Shown: positions 45,807-57,523 of the stretch, in pieces | Position numbering within the stretch: the stretch's first letter is position 1 | How the letters are laid out: each line of letters begins with the position of its first letter | NCBI GenBank assembly: GCA_031213475.1 | Contig: JARUPZ010000011.1 | Span: 558,001-622,000, forward strand | DNA length: 64,000 nt | Direction: 5' to 3' | Source: Nereocystis luetkeana | Taxonomy: Eukaryota; Sar; Phaeophyceae; Laminariales; Laminariaceae | The notes under the pieces: model-generated | Database searches by the model: none | The model's input: the letters and a program-made list of their open reading frames with translations, nothing else | What the model was told of the DNA's origin: nothing | Position numbers and translations under genes: made by a program

Positions 45807-45894
45807 TGGTATGGTTATATACTTCTTAGCGCAGGGGTGTCGGAAGCTGAAACGGGAGAACACACCAGGCGTTCGTTCCTCGACCTGGCTATAT

Positions 45895-46130
45895 GTGTGT
45901 GTGTTCTTCACATTAAACCTTTCTTTCTACCCGTCGACATCGAGCACAACCAGTGTCCGTGCCGATTCTTCAATCCTAGAAGTCTTTAAGAGATACAAGT
46001 TCTGTGGTCACAAAGCTACGCCACAGAGATACTATGCCACGTGTGCAGTATGCACTGCAGTGGGCAATGCAAAGCCATGTCATCATACTAGATACGACAG
46101 GCACGACATACGCAATCTATGAAATAGTGA
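45895..46130 (+). repeat. Module B
   Basis: TGTGTGTTCTTCACATTAAA through CAACCAGTGTCCGTGCCG to CAGGCACGACATACGCAATC, with a small internal duplication near 45980. Confidence 0.8.
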
Positions 46131-46216
46131 AACGAAAAGAAACGATCAAAGAGAAAACAAAAACAAGGTAGACAAATCGAAAGAGAAAAAAAAAGAAAAA
46201 AAATGCTTGTACGCAG

Positions 46217-46239
46217 TTACGGGGGACTACAAATAAATA
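46217..46239. repeat. Truncated TTACGGGGGACC MITE end
   Basis: TTACGGGGGACTACAAATAA only, cut off by module B. Confidence 0.5.
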
Positions 46240-46819
46240 GTGTGTGTGTTCTTCAGATTAAACCGTTCTTTCGACCCGTCGGCATCCAGCACAACAACCA
46301 GTCAGTCAGTGTCCGTGCCGATTCTCTTCAATCCTAGAAGAGACACTCGTGTGTGTGTTCTTCACATTAAACCGTTCTTTCTACCCGTCGACATCCAGCA
46401 CAACCAGTGTCCGTGCCGATTTTTCAATCCTAGAAGAGATACAAGCTATGTGGTCACAAACCTACGCCACATAGATACTACGTTGCCACGTATGCAGTAA
46501 GGACTGCACTGCAGTGGGCAATGCAATGCCATGTCATCATACTAGATACGACAGGCACGACATACACAATCTATGAAATAGAGAAACGAAATGAAACAAT
46601 CGAAGAGAAAACAAAAACAAAGTAGACAAATCGAAAGAGAAAAAGAAAGAAAAAAAATAAACTAGGAGAAACAATCTGTCGTCCCCCCCCCCCCCCCGCA
46701 GGCGAGGTGGCCAACACTTGAAAAAGAACGAGCTGGAAAAAAAAGAAAAATATAACAAAAACACCACTGCTGTCACTGCTTGTGAACAGAGTAAGACAAA
46801 GAACCAAGGGAAAAAATAA
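46235..46819 (-). mobile_element. LINE copy 4, 3' part left of the Copia insertion
   Basis: Module B (a partial duplicate at 46235-46345, then 46352-46600) runs into module A at 46570-46819, ending CCAAGGGAAAAAATAA. The sequence resumes at 58885 (CAAAGGGAAAATAACAGGC), exactly as in the uninterrupted copy at 41330-41360. Confidence 0.8.
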
Positions 46820-46882
46820 TGTTTGAATACGCTTGCTGTATAACGTGGTCTATTTAACCGCGCGGCGTGCCCCTATATAGCC

Positions 46883-47226
46883 GGTCGCCCCGGTGGTTCA
46901 AGTGGTTAACCTCGAATTCTACTTGTTTGAGTCCTGGGTTCGAGCCCCGGGAGGGTCGGACTTTGACTTTATTTGTAAAAATAAAAAAAGGGATTCAATT
47001 GTTGAGAGCGCCTTGCAGCGTGGGTAGGCACAATTCGAGGCGAGTCGACGAGGGAAGAAAAGGCTGAAATCTTCTCGCGATAAAAAATGAAGGCACGTAC
47101 CGTAGCGGGAAGGGGGGAGAAGAGCCTGCTATGTGACCCCGGATCTGAGTTACGAGTTGGAAGGAGAGAGAGAAGAAGATGTGCGAAGATAATGAATGGG
47201 ATGGAAAAAAAAAAAAAAAAAAAAAA
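46883..47226 (+). mobile_element. tRNA-derived SINE, family 1, copy 1
   Basis: Head with TGGTTCAAGTGG (box A-like) and GGTTCGAGCCC (box B) in a tRNA-like arrangement of ~70 bp. Then a body with CGCGATAAAAAATGAAGGCA, CGTACCG and GGATCTGAGTTACGAGTTGG, and a 22-A tail. It is inserted in the Copia 3' LTR within CCCCTAT|GGCG. Not a functional tRNA gene: the acceptor and anticodon stems do not pair properly by eye. Confidence 0.85.
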
Positions 47227-47456
47227 TATGGCGTAAATCGAGGAGAGAAAACAAAATACTTGTACAACAAGCCAAACACAACACACACCAGGTGGATCAA
47301 TACCTTTCTGTCAAAGACCCCACCGCATAAACCACACACACGAGGTAAGCCGCACCAAGATTGTCACCGGCTGCACCACTCACATATAGACAGGCAGTAT
47401 TATCGTTATCATCAAAGCCTGGGCCGTATCATTAACATCAACGACTGCTCGGGGAG

Positions 47457-50400
47457 CGGGCCGGGGGGAGGGGGAGGGGGTGATTTGGTTACTGAAAAAA
47501 TCGAAATTTCTTTTTGTCAAGTAAAAAATGGGCAATAGGCACTCCATGGGCACCGATGGGCACATGCCCATCTGCCCCTTTTCGTTTAATATGATACTTC
47601 CAATTTCTGCAGCGATTGTTTTTTGTAATAATAATGGCTGAGTATTAGTAAAATTTGAAATGCCGATCACACACTGGATATCGTCGTATGATACAGGGCC
47701 CAAAAAAACTCTCAACTGCCACACTTCGTGGGTGCTTGCCTGTGGCCTGACCTCGTGTCCTTCGCTGGGCCAAAGTGTCTCAGTTGTGTGCAGACCTGTG
47801 TTCAGACTTGTGCCTGCGTGTATTAACACGCGTTTGCACGAAGCAAGACACGACTAACTCTCGAAACAGCGCACGAAGCATGCTGGGTTTTTCTGTATGC
47901 GCCTCGGGGCTGGTTACAACGCCGTTCAGCAGTAGTAGCAGTACTGCTGCAACACTCTACTCTTCTGCTGTATGTTTGCCAGGGTGTTGTACGCGGGGAA
48001 ATATTGTCAAACAGGGTCCATCACCGCCCTCTTTTGGCCAGTAGTCGTAGGTACAGCAGTAGCAACGGTAGTGGTAGTAGTAGTGGTGGTACACTATAAT
48101 ACCTGGTAGTGGTATTACAGCAGTAGTAGTCACAGTGAAAAATAAGACGGTAGGTACGCGTATAGTCGCAGTAACGAGGGTAGTGGTAGCATTTCTAACA
48201 CTTCGTGCTATTCTCTGCGAGTATTACACATGAGCACCTTTCGTATGTACAGCAAGCGTAAAGTATTAGCAAAGTAGGTCTTAGTATCATCATAGTACTA
48301 AAAGACACTATTAATACGATCAAAATGATGATGATACTAATGCCCCTCCCCCCCCCCCCGCCGCAGAAAAGCTGCTGCGCTGCAATGCATTGTAGCCACA
48401 TAACATGATCGATTGAACTGTGATATAAACTGGACACAGTGGCCAACCCGGGAGACGTTGAAACGAAACCAGGCCCACGGGCTACCGTGTGCATGTCAGC
48501 TTTTGTGCAACCGGCGTTCGTTGGAACCGGTGCTCTGCAGGTCTCGCAATGTGCATGAAAATAAGGCATAGACGCAATCTATCTTCCGGCACACGGCAAA
48601 CGAGCACTCTGACAGACACACAGCAACAGTTAATAACTAAATAGTGAAAGCCTCGCGCACCCCGCTATGAAGAGGCGTAAACCAAAAGCTATAAACGGCC
48701 TCGGTCGCTGCTCCCCCTCGGCGTTATCTCGTCACATCAGTTTATTAGTGTCACCAGGTGGTTCGTTCGCCGTCCGACAAAACGCAGATCCTACTTCAAT
48801 GGAACAAACAGTGCCACTATTCTCTCACGGGATTGTACTTCCTGCAACATGCATCGCGCGTACACACATATGAACACACTCTGCACAACAGTAGTAAATA
48901 TAGTCGTAGCAGGGTAAGAGCTACGTGGTAAGAGCTACGTGTACAAGACCGCACATTAATCATCACAAGAAAGCAGGGCGTAAGAGTGAACGCTAAACAC
49001 CCAGAACAACGAATACATAAAAACACGCCAAATCGACAAAATCACGTGCCAGGTATCATCCAACCAGTATCAACACCCGCAAAAAATACCCGCAAGGACG
49101 AACGAATCAAAACAGAAACAACATGCCGCGTCCCTTCCTATGTAGAACATACCCACAAACACGTTGTTCAAAACGCAACACAACACGCTCATTGGCATAT
49201 ATATACGTAGTAGTACCGGAATGAGTTTAGTTTCATATGTATGTACAGCATTCTGGCAGCCAATACCCAACCGACATCGCCTGCAAAGTTCAGATGGCAC
49301 TGAAATCCTCTACACTACCCGGTGCTTCCCCCCTTGCTACCCCCGAGACCATCCGTTCCGTGGGCTTGGGTAGGCTAGATTGCAAAACCTCCGCTCCCGC
49401 CACCACCCCCGCCCTTGCCCCCGCCGCGCTTCTCCCCACACCACCCTCTGCAAGGGTTTCGACTGACTGGAAATGCCACTCTCAGCGCCACCCCTGCTCC
49501 CGCCCCCGCTCCCACTCTTGTCATCTCAGTCCCGACTGCGGTGCATCCTGCCACTTATCTATAGCCCTCGCAGCTACGCGGAGCGTTCCGTCCATATCAA
49601 GAAAAAAAACCCCGAAGCATGCGGCATGAACCCCAGGAGCATGAAGTCCTTGTCCTGTTTATCGATCGCAAACAAAAATGTAATGAGAAGGAGGGAGCAA
49701 CGACAGTAAATGGATTAGATAGAGGTTAATCAGAAGTAGTACAGAAGGGAGTTTGACCACGTGCATAGGTTCCATTTTGTTTTGGTTCCCCTTGGTTTTC
49801 TTCTTTGGGGGAATGTTATGTTTCTCAGTGTTCAACGTTAAAGGTTCTGCCGCGCATTGTCGGATGGCGAACGCAATCACAATAGCTAAAAACAAGGCCG
49901 CGTGACGCGCCTATTCAAATTGCCGGCGTCAACGATCCACTGCGGAGACCAGCTGGAAGTAGTCCAGAAACAATACCCCAAAAGCGGCAACAAGATTAGA
50001 ACTTAGCCAAACACCCGGCATGCAATGAAAATAGTGTAAGAAAGCATTCACAGCCCTGCTGTTCAACGGGCACCGTACGTACTTCTTACCTCTTCCTCCC
50101 CGGCCTTGTAGAGGGTATCTACCACGGCGGTATGGAAGGTGTAGAGATCAGAGCCCCACGGCTGAACTTCCACGCTGGCTACATAGTACTTGCCGCCAAC
50201 TCGGCTGTTGCGTTCAACAGCCCGCTAACCCTCTACGAACAGAATTTACCTTGTCAAGCCCCAGGGCTCTTGACCCTGCTTAACGCGACGTTGCAATAAC
50301 AGGGTGTGTTTATTTGGTAAGAAAGCGTAGTTGTCGGGACGGGGGGGGGGGAGGGGTGCGAAAGCGGACGAAAGGGGAAGGAGAAAAACAGTAGCCCTCT

Positions 50401-52082
50401 TTTGTTCACCTCCCCAAACACAAACAAAAGTTGAAACATGAAATAATAGGCTCTAAACCAAATTCGACCAAGGGAGCACTTACTGTGCAAGCACCACATT
50501 AAAAATGGGGCAAACACGTTGTGCAGAGTTCCACCTGATGGTCACCCTCCGTAGCCCTTCCTCGGTCCATTAGCCCCTCCGATGCATCGTTCTGCTTGCA
50601 GAAGCGGAAGGAAAGCTTGGCGACAGACCACTTCGCGACTTTACGAACCTGAATAAATAGATGCAACAAAATCGTATGACGTGTTACGTAGGGATTTCTC
50701 CATGCTGCCAACAACGCTTCTGGGACGCATGATGAACACGACGATTGCACTCCGATCGGAGAACCGCCTCCGGTTGCGCGTAGGGAAACTTCCATAGCAC
50801 CTCATAGAACCACATCGTCGTCACATCTGGCGTCGAGGCTCAATGCCTTAGAGTATGTGCACACACCACCGATACCTGGTATGTCATAAAAGAGAAGGTT
50901 TCTTTCTTACCGGATTCTGAACAACCGGTGCATTTCTTACACGGTGGTTTCTTATGTTCTGGGCTCTCATCAACCGCTGCATGTTTTATAGGACTTTTTC
51001 TTGTCTCGCTGCGCTCTCAAAAGCTATTTCCTCGGCTATTTTTTCCATGTTCTGAGAGTGCTCCTTATCCCGTGGGGAAGCCGATCGCTGGTGCTTCATC
51101 TATGTCTACTTCCCTCTCTTGTTGGTCAGGTTGAGCTTAATTTCTTACACCGAGTTTTTTTTATTTTTCGTGAAGCACTGAGCCACGATTTCGCGAGCAT
51201 ATTTCTCAAGTGCGGACCAAAATACGAAGAAGCTGTTTCGTAGTAATCGCGGTAAGAAACTTAGCAGAGAGAGCTCGAGGTACATCACATTCAAGCGCTC
51301 CGCATTACAAGCAGAGTAGAGCAGGGTCAGCAGTAGTCCACGGCTAGCCCTAGGCGCGTTTGCTGCTCTTGGTCTAGTGCATCCTACTCTGGATTAAGCG
51401 TAGCAGGTAGAAGTACCGCAGCCTCTACTCTGCCTGTGTACTGCTGCAGCGTTCTGGAACTCATGAAGAGGATACCAGTTATGTATATGTACCTACTTGG
51501 TATGCAACAAAGGCTAAGTGAACCTGCGTGAGGCTCAAAACAAAAATGGAGTCAAACTTTGGTAACGTCTAAACCTCACTACAAACTTGTACTCGTAGTC
51601 CCAGCCTGGCCAGGTGGACTTGTTTCACTAACCTGGAAGCCGCTCCAAGCAGACCACAGCTCCTCAAAGAACACCACTTCCTGGTGTATCAAGCGACGAC
51701 GGCCATCCCCGACTCACTCAGCTGTCCCATGTCAGTTCCATTTATCTCCCAATTCGTCATTGAGAGAGCAATTGTCTCGGGCTGCATCACAGCAATCGAG
51801 TTGGGACACATCTGAGCTTCCACAACGACCTGCCGGCCAAGGTCTAACGGTCAAGGTCCAAGGATTGCGTGCTGTGCGTGTGCGAGCCCCCTCACGAGGT
51901 ACTTACACTCCGCGTGACCCCTTTCGACTTCAGCTTCGTTCATTGCAAACCCGTCGTGCCCATTCCCCGATGGGCACCAAGTTTATTTTTTGCTGTCCAC
52001 ACACATAGTCAGTCATTCGTATCCCAGAATTGTCAGTTCAGCTTTCGGAACGAGGGTTGGTCTGCAGCAACGCCACCCGGCC
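47457..52082. mobile_element. 4.6-kb insert in the Copia LTR, type unknown
   Basis: Flanked by GGGGAG at 47451-47456 and 52083-52088, as expected of a 6-bp target duplication in a variant CTGCTCGGGGAGGAGC site. The ends are GC-rich and loosely inverted (CGGGCCGGGGGG at the left; GGCCGGGTGG as complement at the right). ATGGGCAC/GTGCCCAT words lie near both ends. No transposase was recognised. It carries exon-like segments of a gene on the minus strand. Confidence 0.6.
50090..51829 (-). pseudogene. Exon-like segments of an unidentified gene inside the insert
   Basis: Minus-strand segments with splice borders: 51829-51718 (VVVEAQMCPNSIAVMQ..., donor GTGAGT), 50838-50688 (PDVTTMWFYEVLWKFPYAQP..., donor GTAACA), 50648 to 50535 or 50519 (VRKVAKWSVAKLSFRFCKQN...) and 50204-50090 (RVGGKYYVASVEVQPWGSDL..., donor GTAAGA). 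The first and second join in phase. The third and fourth join in phase if the GTGTTT donor is used. The second and third do not join in frame. The peptides look like real, low-repeat protein, but I do not recognise the family. It may be a captured or decaying host gene fragment, or a live gene with an exon I missed. Confidence 0.45.
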
Positions 52083-52924
52083 GGGGAGGAGCAGCTCCAT
52101 CCCTCCATCCACGAGGCATACTAAATAATGCCCCGATACATATTACGAAACCCCACAACATATGAAACCCCCAATATCCGCAGACCCGTATCAAGCTACC
52201 GCATACCACAAACAGCCCCCCTATTCGGTGCTCGATACGATAGGTCTCGAATATCTTATCACCAATTGCCAGGTAAAACGGCAACCCCTAATTCCATCCT
52301 TCATCGTTGCCAAGGTAAAACGGCAATCCCAAAATCCACCCTTCAGCATCGCCAATGTAAAACGGCAATCCCAATACCAAATCTTTCAATCTCGATTCCA
52401 GTCGAGACCTCCTAAAATATATCAAGACATGAACTATGAGAAGGGAAAAAAACCAACAAACGTAACTATGTTGGTAAAACCTTCAAACGAAATCAATAAC
52501 ACCTACTTCACATAGATATCGTACCGCCCGATAGCATCGGCCCCCCTGTTTTGCTTTCTGGAAGAGCAGAACAACAGAACGTCTCTGATGTAGGACATCT
52601 CAAATCGAACTATAATAGCCCCCCTGCTATTAGTAGGTGCCCCCTCCGGGAGTATGCAAAAGTCAACAACATACTGCGTCTAAATTTAAAAGTACTATGG
52701 ATACTAGTAATTTTGGGTCCCCTGTACGTTGTGCATACTTAACCAATAGCCAACGGGTACGGCACGATTCATCAAGACCATCGGCATACCCTATTGGCGT
52801 TTTAACATTACTCAACGCATGAGTACATCCCAATACTTTCTCCAATTCCCTAAAAGTCACTCTTCTCCGTTCTCATCACCCAGTACCCCCAAAATATCCG
52901 AAACCAAGGAATAAATGAAAGAAA

Positions 52925-54331
52925 TCACCACAAATTCATCACAAAGTTGCGATGAAAGCGGAACGCTTCCGAGGGCAAAGGCTTCGTGAGAAAGTCAGCA
53001 TGCTGCAATGCCGACGATACGTGGACAATCTCGAACTCCCCATTAGCAACACGTTCCCGAAGGAAGTGATGGCGGACATCAATGTGCTTACTGCTCGGAG
53101 TGGTCACAGGGTTTTTCGCCAAATGTATCGCCCCCTGGTTATCTTCCTTCACCGTGGTACATCCAACATCGCGGTCCGGAAAAATAAAACTCCAGAGATA
53201 ACGCATGAAAATCGCCTCGCGGAAACCGGTGGCCATCGCCACATACTCTGCCTCCGTGGACGAGTGGGTAATGGATTTCTGCGTCTTAAAGTAGAACGAT
53301 ACACAGGCACCAGCGCACAGGATAACTCCACCAGAGACAGACCTCCGGTCATTGGCCTCGTGCACGTAGTTCGCATCCACGTACAACTCCAACTGAACTC
53401 CATTACTCAGAGCCCTCTGGAAAGTAATACCGTACGTACTCGTAGATTTGATGTACATAAGGATGTGCAACGCTGCCTGCCAATGTAATAACTTTGGTGC
53501 TGCCGAGTATCTTGCCACCGCCCGAACCGCGTTAAGGATGTCCGGGCGGGTCTGGATCGCCAGCCACATCAAATGACCTACTAACGACCGAAAAGGCTCA
53601 TCAACGTCTGGTTCATCCTTGTCAAACACCTCAAGCTTTTGGTCAACCACCGCAGGAATGCACTTGGCGCGGGTGACACCGAACTTCGCTACGGTGCTTT
53701 CAGCGAAAACCTGCTGTGATATCGTCAATGTCCCTGCATCCCAGCCTCGAGATAATCGGTAACCTGCGTACCATCGCAACTCCCCCAGGTTGTTGATAGG
53801 AACGAACTGGTTCAGGTCCTCACAAAACTGGTCACACCTACTCTTAAGCCCCATCGCAAATATGCCATCCACATGCACCACTACTCCGATAGAAACGGCC
53901 CCCGCCTCCACCAAACGCATGACACACGCATCAGCCTCACACTGCTCAAAACCAAGACCCCTCATACCACGTACCAAGTGATGATGCCATTGCCGCGACG
54001 CCTGCTTCAAACCATACAGGCTGCGACATAACTTGACCACTTTGCCTGACATCGACCCGCACCCCTTGGGGAGGCGCATGTAGACGTCTTCGCTCAACTC
54101 TGACTGGACAAACGCCTGCTCGGCATCAAAATGGCATAAATCCAATCCCAACTCACACGCGACGGCAGCGAGCAAACGAATGCTCGCAACGGATGGGCAC
54201 GGGGGATAAGTCTCGAAATAGTCAACTCCTGCACGCTGTCCAAAGCCCCTCGCTACCAACCTGGCCTTTGCCCGCACTACTCTGCCAAATTCGTTAACCT
54301 TCCAAAAATAAACCCACTTAGCAGAGATCAC
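52925..54331 (-). pseudogene. Copia pol, reverse transcriptase and RNase H part
   Basis: Reads in the same frame as the upstream pol ORF but after a TAG at 54350-54352. Blocks: KWVYFWKVNEFGRVVRAKAR, ARGFGQRAGVDYFETYPP, DLCHFDAEQAFVQSEL, YGLKQASRQWH and RSLVGHLMWLAIQTRPDI. RNase H follows, with LYVDANY, STEAEYVAM, EDNQGAIHLAKNP and SKHIDVRHHF. The catalytic YVDD box reads HVDG at residues 153-156, losing one of the two metal-binding aspartates, so the polymerase should be dead. Confidence 0.9.
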
Positions 54332-54349
54332 GTCGATTCCGTTTCGTTG

Positions 54350-57300
54350 CTATGTGCCTCTATCCTTCTCATCCACCACAGCACCGAACGTCTTCGCGTG
54401 GTACAGACCGTCGAATTCAGTGTCCATGGCGTGGAACCACACGTCTCCGTGCTCATCCTCGCACGCTTCGCGATATGAGTCGGGCGTTACCAACTCACTC
54501 GCAAGGCATGAAGGCCGTTCAGGGGCGGGCATGTGCGGCGGAGACTGATCGGCGATGACCATGGCGATATTCTCCCGCGCAGCTAGCATCGAAACAAAGC
54601 CAGGCTGCGTACCCAGGCCCCCCTGTTGCCGCCACGCCAACCGCGTCACCGCCGGCGATACCTGCGGTCGCTGCTGCTGCTGCACCGGCATCTCCGACAC
54701 AGTGGGCGGAGGTGCGGGCGAGGAGTCTGGCGATGGAATGGTTGCGGGTGGCGCCGGGGGAAGGGACACGGGCAAGGACTCCGTCGGTGCAACGGTCGCT
54801 GGCGTCGGCTCCTGCTGCTGCGGTACGGACGACGCAGCAGACAGGGGCGTTGGCGAAGACTCTGGCGTTACACCAGACGATGGCGCCGACGGCTGATACC
54901 ACACCTCGAAGCCCCGCGGCGCTTGCGGTTGCTGAGCTGGGTCCCCGACAGCCCCCCCCGTGGCCGGTGGCGGGGACCCGGTTATCGCGGTCCCTCCATC
55001 TAACGGTGCGCGCCGGCAGCCCCACGTCACATCGGTCGAGTAGCTCGCGATGCCGGATGGCGACAACATGATCTTGCTGTAATCCGAGGCGTGGTCGTTG
55101 CCGGACTTCAGGTAGAAGCATGGCTCGCCCTTCGGCTCTGACTTGGCCGCCCGCTTGGCCTTGTGGCGTCCCGGCATCATGTATGGAAGCACCGGGCCCC
55201 TGTAAGGCCTCTCGTGGAACTTCTCGAACGAGCACCTCATGTCGGGATTGTCATCCACTCGCGCCATGAGGTTGAGCGCGTCGCACATCCACGTCCATGC
55301 TTCCGGCCACGTGCGATCATAGTTGAGCGCCTTGGCCGGAAACTCCACCCCATCGAACATGGTCTGGAATTCCAAGAATGCAGCCTGGCCTCCTTCAGCA
55401 ACAAGAGCTAGCTTGCGCTCCACCCGCCCGTTGCGCTTCGGACCGTCGACGGAGGTGAACTCGCGACGGATGTCGTTCTCGGTCATCAGCCTTTGGAACT
55501 CGGCGCTGGTGAATTCGGACGCGTTGTCCGTGCGAAGGCATCCAGGCTTCCCATAGGCATTTACGGCGGCCATGAAAGTGCGGAAACCGAGGGTAACGGT
55601 GGCCGCGCTCTTGTCCGGCAGAAATACCGGCCATCCCATGTTGGTGGCGTCGTCCACGATCATCAAACAGTACCGAGCGCCGCCCGATGACGTCGGCATG
55701 GGTCCTGCGAGGTCGGCGAACAGACGCTGCGTCCGCTTCTCAGCGCGGGACGATGTGGATTTTGCTATGGCTTTGCGGATTCCCTTCCCCCCCGCGCACC
55801 CATCGCAATACCCCAAACGTCCCGTCACCTTGATGCCCATTTGACGAGCAGTCTCGCGTAAAACGGCATCGTGGGCGAGCCAAGAGAACAGTGCTATCCA
55901 TCTCTGCCCACCCGGCCTCAACACTGCAGCAGCAAGTGCGGGGGGTGTCTCGTGCCTCGCTACTCGAGTGGCCTCGACGTAGTTACCGAACTTTTCCTTG
56001 CGGAAAAACACGCGTCCGTTAAGCATGTGTGCCCCGTTGTGGTCAAGGGTGATGACGTGTTCCTCTTGAATCACGTTGAACGAGCAAAGGTCGAAGGGGA
56101 TCCCAGGCACATACGCCACATTCCTCAGAGTCACGGCTACGTCCTCCGCACAGTGCATCACTAGATCGACACAACCGAAAAACTCTACCTTCATGTTCTT
56201 TCCATCGCCTATGATCAAAAACTTCTCATCGGGGGTAGAAGGTCTCTTGTTGTAAAAGAATGTACAATCACCAGTGCAATGGATTGACGCAGCACTATTT
56301 CCAATCATAATCTTACTCCCAGACCTTGTTGGCCTCACAAGACCACCACCAACAGAAAGAGCATACCACTTGCCTAAAGACGTCAAATGCGCCACGAGGA
56401 GAGTGGGCCACTTGACCTGATGATCGCTGCTGGACGTCGCTTGGCTTTCGATAGTCGAGGAAAGCGGTCCGCCCTCGTAAGCTTCCCCGGCTACACCACT
56501 CGGCTCTGGCTGACCTTGCACTCCGCCGCCCACACCGCCCCCGTTCCAGTATGACTCGCCGCCGCCCATACCGCCCCCATCCCAGTACGGTTCGCCGCCG
56601 CCCACACCGCCCCCGCCCCATTTCGGTTCCCCACCGCCCATACCGCCCCCGTCCCATTTTGGTTCGCCGCCGCCCATACCGCCCCCGCCCCATTTTGGTT
56701 CGCCGCCGCCCACACCGCCCCCGTCCCACTGCTGTACGCCTCCGCCCACACCGCCCCCGTCCAATTCGTCGCCATGAATTACGAAGCCAGTTTGGTGCAC
56801 AGGCCAAGCTCCCGGTGGTGATGGTGCACTGCTATAGTGGTCCTTAGGTGCCGAAGGGCCATACGGAGGGGCCGCGACAATGTTTGCATGCATACGGGTA
56901 GGCGGGGCAGTGCGGCATTGCCTGGTCATATGACCGAAAGCGCCACAAGTGCTGCATACCCCCGAAAAGGCGTTCGGCGCTCGACAAATCGCGGATTTAT
57001 GTCCGAAAGTGCCACACCGGTCGCACTTGCACGTTTCTCCCATGAACGCTCCTGGAGGCGGAGGGGATTCGGGCTGATACCACCCCCTTCCGTTGTTACC
57101 TGCCCCAGCAGTGCCCCCCGGCCTCTGCGGCTGCAGTTGCTGCTTCTGCGGATGAGGTGGGTGCGGCTGCTGGTAATTATGGCCTTCACCCCCACGTTGC
57201 TGCTGTTGGCCTCCCCCCAGCTGACGCTGCTGCTGCTGCTGCTGCTGCTGCTGCGCGGTGCCACTGTATTGCCGCTGCTTCTGTTGCTGTGGCTGTTGTT

Positions 57301-57523
57301 GTCCATACGACCGCTGCTGCTGCTGCTGCTGTTGTTCATACTGCCGCCGCTGCTGCTGCTGTGGCTGTTGCTGTCCATACGACCTGCTGCTGCTGCTGCT
57401 GCTGCTGTCCGTACTGCCTTTGCTGCTGCTGCTGTGGCCCGCCGCCTCCATACCTGTCCTGAAAACCCCCACCAATGGCGAGGGCGTGGGGATCCGCCAA
57501 CGGCGCTGGAGCCATTGACGCAA
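54350..57523 (-). pseudogene. Copia gag tail, protease and integrase ORF (1057 codons)
   Basis: The first ~45 codons are an out-of-frame reading of gag. True sequence begins at the Gln-rich tract. Two CCHC zinc knuckles at about 165-200 (CDRCGTFGHKSAIC and CSTCGAFGHMTRQC) are followed by a Gly-rich 14-residue repeat at about 255-345, then a protease-like GNSAASIHCTGD in place of the expected DSGAS. Integrase: GYCDGCAGGKG, then FADLAGPMPTSSGG, LRTDNASEFTS and NGRVERKLALV supplying the D,D,E residues. A Pro/Ser/Gln-rich linker leads to DTEFDGLYHAKTFG and the TAG stop. Confidence 0.88.
56520..56765 (-). repeat. 42-bp coding minisatellite in Copia pol
   Basis: About six units encoding variants of KWDGGGMGGGEP, with matching 42-bp DNA units. 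It lies between the zinc knuckles and the protease and is not a usual part of Copia proteins. Confidence 0.8.

Larger units (their letters stand above)
46820..52214 (-). repeat. Copia 3' LTR in three pieces
   Basis: Pieces 46820-46876, 47227-47456 and 52083-52214 align in order with the intact LTR at 58473-58879. The first gap is the SINE; the second is a 4.6-kb insert that splits CTGCTC from GGAGGAGCAGCTCC. Confidence 0.88.

Noticed and set aside
46883-46960. A functional tRNA gene (boxes A and B present)
   Set aside because: The stems do not pair well by eye and the segment is the head of a poly-A-tailed repeat with a second full copy at 42803-43158, so it is a SINE.
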